Of a stretch of DNA of 64,000 nucleotides, positions 45,639 to 52,669 are shown piece after piece. Source of the stretch: Streptomyces sp. CB01373 (lineage in GTDB: Bacteria; Actinomycetota; Actinomycetes; Streptomycetales; Streptomycetaceae). The translations under genes were made by a program, and so were the position numbers. The stretch is from the NCBI RefSeq assembly GCF_002803075.1, contig NZ_NNBK01000004.1, forward strand, positions 124,001-188,000. Reading direction: 5' to 3'. Numbering within the stretch: position 1 is the stretch's first letter; each line of letters opens with the position of its first letter. The notes beneath the pieces were generated by a model. The model saw nothing but the letters and a program-made list of their open reading frames with translations. It did not search any database and was not told the origin of the DNA.

Positions 45639-46585
45639 CGACCCGCCCACCCCGCGAGGTCGGACCAGGCCCGAAGCACCCGCCCGCTGGTGAACCGGTG
45701 CTCCGCCCCCGTGACCGGGTCCGTGAACTCCAGTGTCCGCGCCAGCAGTTGCAGCGGGCGCCGGAAGTCACCGGCGGGCACGGGGTCGGTCACCACCGGG
45801 TAGAGGGGGTCGCCCAGGATCGGTACACCCAGTGCGTTCATGTGCACCCGCAGCTGGTGCGTCTGCCCGGTGGCGGGCACCAGCCGGTACCGCCCGAGCC
45901 CGTCCGGGCGGTGCTCGGCGAGCTCCACGCGCGTGACGGCGTTCGGGTCGCCCGCCACCTCGCGGGCGGCCTGGACCCCGCGCTCCTTCACGATCCGGCT
46001 GCGCACGGTCCGCGGCAGGGTCAGTGCCGGATCGTACGGCGCCACCGCCTCGTACTCCTTGCGCACCAGCCGGTCACGGAACAGCGCCTGGTAGGCGCCG
46101 CGTTCCTCGGGCCGCACCGTGAACAGCACCAGCCCGGCGGTGAGCCGGTCCAGGCGGTGCGCGGCGCTCAGCGCGGGGATGCCCAGCTCCCGGCGCAGCC
46201 GTGCCAGGGCCGTCTCGGCGACGTGTGAACCCCGCGGGGTGGTGGCGAGGAAGTGCGGCTTGTCGACGACGACGAGGTGCTCGTCACGGTGCACGACCCG
46301 GAGCGGGAAGGGCACCGGCACCTCCTCGGGCAGCTTCCGGTGGAACCACACGTACATGCCGGGCTCGTACGGCGCGTCCGTCGCCACCGCCCGTCCGTCG
46401 GACCCGACTACCAGGCCCGCGTCGACCATGGCCCCGACCACCCCGGGCCCGGCCCCCGACAACCGCTCCACCAGATACGCCCGCACGGTGGCCCAGGACC
46501 CGGCGGCGGGCAGCCGTATCCGCACCGGGTCCACCCCGCGGCGCTGCGGCAGGGGAGAGGGCGGGGTACGGGTCTTGCGTCGCAT
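45632..46585 (-). CDS. RluA-family pseudouridine synthase
   Basis: A 317-residue RNA-modifying enzyme converting uridine to pseudouridine. A degenerate N-terminal S4-like part (WATVRAYLVERLSGAGPGVVGAMVDAGLV) precedes the catalytic domain with HRDEHLVVVDKPHFLATTPRGSH, the active-site motif SAAHRLDRLTAGLVLFT (catalytic Asp in HRLD) and PATGQTHQLRVHMNALGVPILGDPLY. Which RNA is modified is not known. The ATG at 46585 is preferred; the longer open frame upstream runs through the PadR promoter. It converges on rarE with a seven-base overlap of coding ends. Confidence 0.92.
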   Translation of the reverse strand: MRRKTRTPPSPLPQRRGVDPVRIRLPAAGSWATVRAYLVERLSGAGPGVVGAMVDAGLVVGSDGRAVATDAPYEPGMYVWFHRKLPEEVPVPFPLRVVHRDEHLVVVDKPHFLATTPRGSHVAETALARLRRELGIPALSAAHRLDRLTAGLVLFTVRPEERGAYQALFRDRLVRKEYEAVAPYDPALTLPRTVRSRIVKERGVQAAREVAGDPNAVTRVELAEHRPDGLGRYRLVPATGQTHQLRVHMNALGVPILGDPLYPVVTDPVPAGDFRRPLQLLARTLEFTDPVTGAEHRFTSGRVLRAWSDLAGWAGRQ

Positions 46586-46716
46586 CGACCGAAAGCCTAC
46601 GAGGCCGCCCACGGCCCCGGGAAACCGGTGCGCCGACCGCCCGGCCGGTGGGCAGGAGCATGCATCCGCCCGCCCGCCTCCGGGGGGCTGACGCTGGAAT
46701 GTCGCCACCGGGACCA

Positions 46717-46760
46717 CGATATATCGCGTACGTTGACGTGCGCGCGGAGACGCGATATGT
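46717..46760. promoter_or_regulatory. inverted repeats upstream of the PadR gene
   Basis: CGATATATCG (46717-46726) is itself a palindrome. ATATCGCGT (46721-46729) is repeated inverted as ACGCGATAT (46750-46758). They lie 35-80 bases before the PadR start and are the likely autoregulatory operators; the stretch is markedly AT-rich for this genome. Confidence 0.55.
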
Positions 46761-46794
46761 TCGTGGCCGGATATTCGGAAGCGAGGTGACGGTG

Positions 46795-47442
46795 ATGGCC
46801 GGCGGGCGCAGAAGGCTGAGCAATCCGCTCGCGCTGACCGTGATGACCACGCTCTGGCAGAAACCGATGCACCCCTACGAGATCGCGCAGACCCTGCGCC
46901 GTCAGGGCAAGGACGCCAGCACAAAGATCAACTACGGCTCGCTCTACACGGTCGTGCAGAACCTGGAGGAGCGCGGCTTCGTCGAGGTGGTCGACGTCGA
47001 GCGCCGGGGCAACCGACCCGAGCGCACGATCTACGCGCTCACCGGGTCCGGCCGTGAGGAGATGACCCGGTGGCTGTCGGACCTCGTCGCCGTGCCGGCC
47101 AAGGAGTACCCGATCTTCGAGACCGCGCTCTCGCTGCTGGGGGCGCTGCCCCCGGACGACGTCGTGCGGCTGCTGGAGGAACGGCTGACCGCCCTGGAAA
47201 TGCGGGTGGCGAGCGGACGGGCGGTGCTGGACAAGCTCTACGAGACGCTGCCGCGCCTGTTCCTCATAGAGGTCGAGTACCACCAGCACATGGCCGAGGC
47301 GGAGACGGAGTGGGTCCGCGGCTTCGCCCGCGAGATCCGCGAGGGCTCGCTGCCGGGCGTCGAGGGCTGGCGCCGGTTCCATGAGACGGGGGAGATCCCC
47401 GCGGAGTTCAAGGAAGCCGAGGAACGCCACTACCAGAAGTGA
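46795..47442 (+). CDS. PadR-family transcriptional regulator
   Basis: A 215-residue repressor. The winged HTH domain (LALTVMTTLWQKPMHPYEIAQTLRRQGK then INYGSLYTVVQNLEERGFVE and RRGNRPERTIYALTGSGREE) is typical PadR. A C-terminal helical domain of the long PadR-s2/Vir type follows (AEAETEWVRGFAREIREG). PadR proteins generally repress adjacent exporter genes until a drug or phenolic binds. The ATG at 46795 is used; in-frame GTGs at 46786 and 46792 are alternatives. The drug-type ABC exporter follows after 196 bases. Confidence 0.92.
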   Translation: MAGGRRRLSNPLALTVMTTLWQKPMHPYEIAQTLRRQGKDASTKINYGSLYTVVQNLEERGFVEVVDVERRGNRPERTIYALTGSGREEMTRWLSDLVAVPAKEYPIFETALSLLGALPPDDVVRLLEERLTALEMRVASGRAVLDKLYETLPRLFLIEVEYHQHMAEAETEWVRGFAREIREGSLPGVEGWRRFHETGEIPAEFKEAEERHYQK

Positions 47443-47638
47443 ACTCGCCATGAGACAGACCCCGGCAGGGCTGTTGCAGCAGTCCCGCCGGGGTCTCGAA
47501 CCCCGAAGCCGAATCCACCGTGAGGCTTCTCCGGGCGATCGAGGTGCGGCACACTCAGGATAGCCCGGCGCTCTCACGTGGATCATTCGGCGATCTTCGC
47601 CACCCATCCACGCACCACTCATCCAGGAGAGCTCCGCC

Positions 47639-48667
47639 ATGAGTCCCACCCGGGCACCCGCCGTCGAGGCGCGCGGACTGATCAAGACCTATTCCGGCGA
47701 CGTCACCGCCCTCAACGGCATGGACATCACCGTCGAGCCGGGCACCGTCTTCGGCCTCCTCGGCCCGAACGGCGCCGGCAAGTCCACCACCGTCAAGATC
47801 CTCACCACCCTGGCCCGCCCCGACGCCGGCGAGGCGACCGTGGCCGGCCACGACGTGCTGCGCCACCCGGACCGGGTGCGGCGCGCCATCGGCGTGGTCG
47901 CGCAGAACTCCGGCGCCGACCCGGTCGCCACCGGCCGTGAGAACCTCCGGCTCCAGGGCAGGCTCTACGGTCTGAAGGGCGCCGGCCTCGACCGGCGGGC
48001 CGACGAACTGCTGGAGCGGTTCAGCCTCGCCGACGCCGCCCGCCGCCCGGTCAAGGGCTACTCCGGCGGTATGCGGCGGCGCCTGGACGTCGCTCTCGGA
48101 CTGGTGCATCGGCCCGAGGTCCTCTTCCTCGACGAGCCCACCACCGGCCTCGACCCGGAGGCCCGTACGGCGATGTGGGACGAGATCGGCCGCCTGGCAG
48201 GCGAGGAGGGACTGACCATCCTGCTCACCACGCACTACCTGGAGGAGGCCGACCGGCTCGCCGAGCGCATCGCCATCGTCGACCGCGGCCGGGTCGTCGT
48301 CGAGGGCACCCCGGACTCCCTCAAGGGCGAACTGCGCGGCGACGCGGTCCACATGGAACTGCGGGAGGCGGTCGGCGAGGCCGGGCGCACGCTGCTCGCC
48401 GGCACCTTGGGCTCCCTGCCCGGCGTGCACGAGGTGCTGATCGACGGGCGCCGGATCAGCGCCCGCGCCGACGACGGAGCCGCCGCGATCCCCGCGCTTC
48501 TCGCGGGCCTGGAGCGCGCCGGAGTCACCGTGACCGCGGCGACCGTGGCCCGCCCCTCCCTCGACGACGTCTACCTCCGTTACGCGGGCCGCCGTTACGC
48601 CGAGGCGGAGGCCGAGAGCCGAGCCGCCGGCGCCGAGGCCCTCGCCCTCGCCGGAGGTGCCCGATGA
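47639..48667 (+). CDS. ABC exporter ATPase (daunorubicin-resistance type)
   Basis: A 342-residue ATP-binding subunit of a DrrA-like exporter. Walker A LLGPNGAGKSTTV, Q-loop VVAQNSGADP, signature GYSGGMRRRLDVALGLV, Walker B VLFLDEPTTGLDPEA and the switch histidine in LLTTHYLEEAD are all intact. A C-terminal DrrA-type regulatory region (VTVTAATVARPSLDDVYLRYAGR) follows. It overlaps the permease start (ATGA). Likely repressed by the PadR protein upstream; the substrate is unknown. Confidence 0.94.
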   Translation: MSPTRAPAVEARGLIKTYSGDVTALNGMDITVEPGTVFGLLGPNGAGKSTTVKILTTLARPDAGEATVAGHDVLRHPDRVRRAIGVVAQNSGADPVATGRENLRLQGRLYGLKGAGLDRRADELLERFSLADAARRPVKGYSGGMRRRLDVALGLVHRPEVLFLDEPTTGLDPEARTAMWDEIGRLAGEEGLTILLTTHYLEEADRLAERIAIVDRGRVVVEGTPDSLKGELRGDAVHMELREAVGEAGRTLLAGTLGSLPGVHEVLIDGRRISARADDGAAAIPALLAGLERAGVTVTAATVARPSLDDVYLRYAGRRYAEAEAESRAAGAEALALAGGAR

Positions 48668-49440
48668 GCACCGCGATCTCCCAGACCTGGTACATGACCC
48701 AGCGTCAGATGATGGTGTTCGCGCGCCAGCCCGCCTACGCGGTCATCACCCTGATCCAGCCCGTGATCTGGCTGTTCCTGTTCGGCAACCTCTTCAGGAA
48801 GGTCGTCGAACTCGGCGGCTTCGGCACCACCTCATACCTGGACTACTTGGTACCGGGCGTGGTCGTGATGAGCGCGCTCAGCTCCAACATGTGGGCCGGC
48901 ATGGGCATGTTGGAGGAGATCCAGCGCGGCACCCTCAACCGGTTCCTGACCACACCGGTCAGCCGGGCCGCCCTGATGAACGGCAACGTGGTCCACAACG
49001 GCCTCGTCACCGCCCTTCAGTCGGTCGTCATCGTGCTGCTCGGCCTGCTGGGCGGGGCCGACTACCCCGGCGGCGTCGGCGGCGTCCTGATCCTGGTGCT
49101 CGCCTCGGTGCTGCTCGGCACGGTCTTCGGGGCGCTGTCCAACGCGCTCGGCATGCTGGTGCAGGAGCGGGAGTCCATCATCGGCATCAACACCTCCCTG
49201 CTGCTGCCGCTGACGTTCCTGTCCTCTGCCTTCATGGCCCCCGCACAGATGCCCGGCTGGATGCGCCACATCGCCGACTTCAACCCGCTCAACTGGGCGA
49301 TGGTGGCGGGCCGTTCCGCGATGTCCGCGCATCCCGACTGGAGCGTCGTGGGAAGCCGGGGCGGCGCGCTGCTGGCCCTCGCGGTGGCCGCGGTGTGGCT
49401 GTCCATACGGACGTTCCACTCCTACCAGCGGTCGGTCTGA
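48664..49440 (+). CDS. ABC exporter permease (ABC-2 type, DrrB-like)
   Basis: A 258-residue permease with six membrane helices. The N-terminal cytosolic segment ends in PAYAVITLIQPVIWLFLFG, and the ABC-2 signature region is MGMLEEIQRGTLNRFLTTPVSR. After TM5, FLSSAFMAPAQMPGWMRHIADFNPLNWAM matches DrrB-type exporters. ATG overlaps the ATPase stop, so the two are made together. A perfect hairpin terminator follows. Confidence 0.94.
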   Translation: MSTAISQTWYMTQRQMMVFARQPAYAVITLIQPVIWLFLFGNLFRKVVELGGFGTTSYLDYLVPGVVVMSALSSNMWAGMGMLEEIQRGTLNRFLTTPVSRAALMNGNVVHNGLVTALQSVVIVLLGLLGGADYPGGVGGVLILVLASVLLGTVFGALSNALGMLVQERESIIGINTSLLLPLTFLSSAFMAPAQMPGWMRHIADFNPLNWAMVAGRSAMSAHPDWSVVGSRGGALLALAVAAVWLSIRTFHSYQRSV

Positions 49441-49449
49441 GCCACGCGA

Positions 49450-49486
49450 AAGCGGCGGCGGTACCGACCCGGTACCGCCGCCGCTT
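49450..49486. terminator. terminator between the ABC exporter and the siderophore gene
   Basis: A perfect 17-bp stem (49450-49466 with 49470-49486) with a three-base loop between convergent genes. Outer GCCACGCG/CGTGCGTGGC bases extend it. Confidence 0.92.
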
Positions 49487-49496
49487 CGTGCGTGGC

Positions 49497-50342
49497 TCAC
49501 GCGGCCGGCGCCGCGCCCTCCTGCTCCGCCTCGACCCGGGCGTTCCAGTCCCGCTTGGAGGCCTGCCAGCCGTCCTCGTCATGGCCGAGCCGCCAGTACC
49601 CGGAGATCGACAGGCTCTCGCGGGGAACGGAGTGCTCGACCCGCAGCAGCCGGCGCAGCTCCTTCACGAACCCGGCCTCGCCGTGCACGAACGCGTGCAC
49701 CCGGCCCTCGGGGAACGGCAGCGCCCGTACGGCCTCCACCAGCGCCCGGCCGACCGGCCGCTCGCCGCGGTGCAGCCAGACCACCTCCACGTCGGAGTCG
49801 ATCTTCTGCTCCTCCTCGGGGCCGGCGACCTCGATGAAGGCGTGGGCCGTCGCGCCCTCGGGCAGTGCCTCCAGTGAGCGCGCGATCGCCGGCAGGGCGC
49901 TCTCGTCACCGGCCAGCAGATGCCAGTCGGCGCTCGCGTCCGGGGCGTAGGCGCCGCCGGGACCCAGGAAGTGCACGGTCTCGCCCGGTCGCGCCAGCAG
50001 CGCCCAGGGGCCGGCCAGCCCCTCGTCGCCGTGGATGACGAAGTCCAGGGTCAGCTCGCGGTGGCCGGGGTTCCAGGCGCGCACCGTGTACGTCCGGGTC
50101 ACCGGCCACTGCTCGCGCGGCAGCTCCTCGCGGATCCGCTGGAGGTCGAAGGGCTCGGGACAGGAGACGCCGTCGGGCGGGAACAGAAGCTTGACGTAGT
50201 GGTCCGTGCAGCTGTCCGCCGAGAAGTCGGCCAGGCCGTCCCCGCCGAGCACCACGCGCTGCATGTGCGGGGTCAGCCGTTCGGTCCGGACGACCTGCGC
50301 GGAGTGGGTCCTGCGCTGCTTGCGCGCCGGACGTTCTGCCAT
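49497..50342 (-). CDS. siderophore-interacting protein (ViuB/YqjH-type ferric reductase)
   Basis: A 281-residue cytosolic flavoprotein that releases iron from ferric siderophores by reduction. The FAD-binding barrel contains the RTYT motif in WPVTRTYTVRAWN, followed by FLGPGGAYAPD; the C-terminal NAD(P)H-binding part has LLAGDESALPAIARSLEALP and ends with the SIP signature ISGYWRLGHDEDGW. The ATG at 50342 is used. An iron-box palindrome lies 23 bases upstream, so expression should rise in iron starvation. Confidence 0.93.
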   Translation of the reverse strand: MAERPARKQRRTHSAQVVRTERLTPHMQRVVLGGDGLADFSADSCTDHYVKLLFPPDGVSCPEPFDLQRIREELPREQWPVTRTYTVRAWNPGHRELTLDFVIHGDEGLAGPWALLARPGETVHFLGPGGAYAPDASADWHLLAGDESALPAIARSLEALPEGATAHAFIEVAGPEEEQKIDSDVEVVWLHRGERPVGRALVEAVRALPFPEGRVHAFVHGEAGFVKELRRLLRVEHSVPRESLSISGYWRLGHDEDGWQASKRDWNARVEAEQEGAAPAA

Positions 50343-50364
50343 GACGGCCTCCCAGTTCCCCTTG

Positions 50365-50380
50365 CTTAGGTTTACCTAAG
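50365..50380. promoter_or_regulatory. iron box (DmdR/IdeR operator)
   Basis: CTTAGGTTTACCTAAG is a perfect palindrome with 7-bp arms around a TT centre, closely matching the TTAGGTTAG-type half sites bound by DtxR-family iron repressors. It lies directly upstream of the siderophore-interacting gene. Confidence 0.85.
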
Positions 50381-50446
50381 TTAGCACCTCTCCCCGGTGA
50401 GTACCTCTCCCTTACGGGGAGCGGCGGGCGGGCGTCGCCGCGGCCG

Positions 50447-51367
50447 TCACGCCCCCAGCGTGGTGAGCAGCCGCTGAAGTGAACCTCCCAGGCCCCAGCG
50501 GGCCGCCAGCTCCTCGAGCGCCGCCGGATCGCGCGGGGCGCGCGGCAGCGCCGTGTCCACGTCCGGCAGGGGGACGTCGGCGGCGACGCGCACGACCTTC
50601 GGCGCCACCGCGAGATACGGCCGCGCCTCGTCGAGCCGCCTGCGCTGCGACGGCGTGAGCTTCGCCTTCGGGTCGTCGACGGCCGCCATGATCCCGGCCA
50701 GGTCGCCGAACTCGGCGAGCAGCCTGGCCGCCGTCTTCTCACCGATGCCGGGCACGCCCGGCAGCCCGTCGCTCGGATCGCCGCGCAGCAGCGCCAGATC
50801 CGCGTACCCCGGGCCGTCGACCCCATACTTCTCCCGCAGCGCCGCCTCGTCGGTGGCCTGAAGCGTGCCGACGCCCTTGACCGGGTACAGCACCCGGATC
50901 ATGCGGGCGTCGTCCACCAGCTGGTACAGGTCCCGGTCGCCGGTGACGATGTCGACCGGGCCGCTCGCCCGCGCGGTGAACGTGCCGATCACGTCGTCCG
51001 CCTCGTACCCCGCCACGCCCACCCGGGCGATGCCCACCGCGTCCAGGACCGACTCGATCACCGGGACCTGCGGGGACAGCGTGTCCGGCACCTCCTCCTC
51101 GTCCGGGCCGCCGGTGCGCTCCACGGCCACCCGGTGCGCCTTGTAGGAGGGGATCAGCTCCACCCGCCAGGCCGGACGCCAGTCCGCGTCCATGCACGCC
51201 ACCAGGAGGTCGGGCCGGTGGTCCTTGACCAGCCGGTCGATGAAGTCGAGCAGCCCGCGCACGGCGTTCACCGGCGTGCCGTCCGGGGCCCTGATCGACT
51301 CCGGGACGCCGAAATAGGCGCGGAAGTACAGGGAGGCGGTGTCGAGGAGCATCAGTCGTCCGGTCAC
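50447..51367 (-). CDS. 5'-3' exonuclease / flap-nuclease domain protein
   Basis: A 306-residue stand-alone homologue of the DNA polymerase I 5'-nuclease domain. Metal-binding acids appear in MLLDTASLYFRAYFG, ACMDADWRPAWR, GYEADDVIGT and VTGDRDLYQLVDD; the helix-3-turn-helix DNA grip is GLPGVPGIGEKTAARLLAEFG. It would trim 5' ends and flaps in replication or repair, next to the full-length PolA encoded elsewhere. The start is uncertain: GTG at 51367 gives VTGRLMLLDT, while ATGs at 51376 and 51379 would add three or four residues. Divergent from the betaine importer. Confidence 0.9.
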   Translation of the reverse strand: MTGRLMLLDTASLYFRAYFGVPESIRAPDGTPVNAVRGLLDFIDRLVKDHRPDLLVACMDADWRPAWRVELIPSYKAHRVAVERTGGPDEEEVPDTLSPQVPVIESVLDAVGIARVGVAGYEADDVIGTFTARASGPVDIVTGDRDLYQLVDDARMIRVLYPVKGVGTLQATDEAALREKYGVDGPGYADLALLRGDPSDGLPGVPGIGEKTAARLLAEFGDLAGIMAAVDDPKAKLTPSQRRRLDEARPYLAVAPKVVRVAADVPLPDVDTALPRAPRDPAALEELAARWGLGGSLQRLLTTLGA

Positions 51368-51455
51368 GTCCCGCATCATGCCGTACGGCACCGACAAGTC
51401 ACCCGACGGCGGAAACCGTGGATTCCTGGTGGCCGTGAGGCGAGGGCATTGTGAA

Positions 51456-51490
51456 CCAGACCACGTTTGGTTTGAGCCAAAAGGGTCTGG
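51456..51490 (+). promoter_or_regulatory. nested hairpin upstream of the betaine importer
   Basis: CCAGACC (51456-51462) pairs with GGTCTGG (51484-51490), enclosing TTTGG (51466-51470) paired with CCAAA (51477-51481). A further AGTTG/CAACT dyad lies at 51511-51531. No known riboswitch was recognised. They lie 91 and 50 bases before the importer start and are candidates for osmotic control. Confidence 0.45.
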
Positions 51491-51580
51491 GCAGGCGCGC
51501 CTCGGATCGAAGTTGGTTGCTTTCTTCAACTGTTAGCGGCCCTCTGCGTCCTGTCCCTGGCCCCGAGACAAGAGGTACGC

Positions 51581-52669
51581 GTGTCTTCAAGACTTCAGGC
51601 CCAGCACCTGTTCAAGGTGTTCGGCCGACGACCGGACGAGGCAGTGGAAAAGCTACGGCAGGGTGCCGACCGCGAGGATCTGCGCGCCGGCGGCACCACC
51701 GCCGCCGTCATCGACGCCTCGTTCAGCGTCGATCCCGGCCAGATCTTCGTCGTCATGGGCCTGTCCGGATCCGGCAAGTCCACGCTCCTGCGGATGCTGA
51801 ACGGGCTGCTGGAGCCGACCGCGGGCACCGTCAGTTTCGACGGCCAGGACCTGACCGCGCTCAGCGACCGCGAGCTGCGCGAGGTCCGCTCCAGGAAGAT
51901 CAGCATGGTCTTCCAGCACTTCGCGCTCTTCCCGCACCGCAGCGTCCGCGAGAACGCCGCCTACGGTCTGGAAGTGCAGGGCGTGCCCCGCGCCGAGCGC
52001 GAACGCCGCGCCGACGAGGCGCTCGCCCTGTGCGGTCTGGCCGGCTGGGAGTCCTCCTGGCCCGACGAGCTCTCCGGCGGCATGCAGCAGCGGGTGGGCC
52101 TGGCCCGCGCCCTGGCCACCGACGCCGACCTGCTGCTGATGGACGAGTCCTTCAGCGCCCTGGACCCGCTGATCCGGCGCGACATGCAGGACCAGCTTCT
52201 CCAGCTCCAGAAGACGCTCAAGAAGACGATTGTCTTCATCACGCACGACCTCAACGAGGCCATGCGCCTGGGTGACCGGATCGCCGTCATGCGCGACGGC
52301 CGCATCGTGCAGACCGGCACCGCCGAGGACATCCTGCTGCGCCCCGCCGACGACTACGTCGCCTCCTTCACCCAGGACGTCGACCGGTCCCGGGTGCTGA
52401 CCGCGGAGTCGGTCATGGACCGGGACGTGCGCGGTGACGAGGCGGACTGCGGCTGCGACACCGCGACCCCGCACACCCCGTTCACCGAGCTGTGCGCGAT
52501 CAGCGCCCGCGTGCCCCACCCGGTCGCCGTGCTGGACGAGGACCACGACCTCGTCGGCATCGTCCCGCGCCGGCGGCTCGTCGGCTTCCTGGGCGACGAG
52601 CAGAGCAGCCAGGTGAGCTGCGACGCGCCGCGGGACAAGGGCGGCGACAAGGCGGTGGCCCGTGCCTAG
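51581..52669 (+). CDS. glycine betaine/proline-type ABC importer ATPase
   Basis: A 362-residue ATP-binding subunit of the OpuA/ProV type. Walker A VMGLSGSGKSTLLR, Q-loop VFQHFALFPHRSV, signature DELSGGMQQRVGLARAL, Walker B LLLMDESFSALDP and the switch histidine in VFITHDLNEAM are present. Shortened CBS-like sequence follows (residues ~280-350: CAISARVPHPVAVLDEDHDLVGIVPRRR), which in OpuA senses ionic strength or c-di-AMP. The GTG at 51581 has AAGAGG upstream. It overlaps the permease gene by eight bases. Confidence 0.93.
   Translation: MSSRLQAQHLFKVFGRRPDEAVEKLRQGADREDLRAGGTTAAVIDASFSVDPGQIFVVMGLSGSGKSTLLRMLNGLLEPTAGTVSFDGQDLTALSDRELREVRSRKISMVFQHFALFPHRSVRENAAYGLEVQGVPRAERERRADEALALCGLAGWESSWPDELSGGMQQRVGLARALATDADLLLMDESFSALDPLIRRDMQDQLLQLQKTLKKTIVFITHDLNEAMRLGDRIAVMRDGRIVQTGTAEDILLRPADDYVASFTQDVDRSRVLTAESVMDRDVRGDEADCGCDTATPHTPFTELCAISARVPHPVAVLDEDHDLVGIVPRRRLVGFLGDEQSSQVSCDAPRDKGGDKAVARA

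Noticed and set aside
45431..46228. A 265-codon plus-strand frame over the rarE end and the pseudouridine synthase gene
   Set aside because: Out-of-frame and antisense to two recognised genes; low-complexity.
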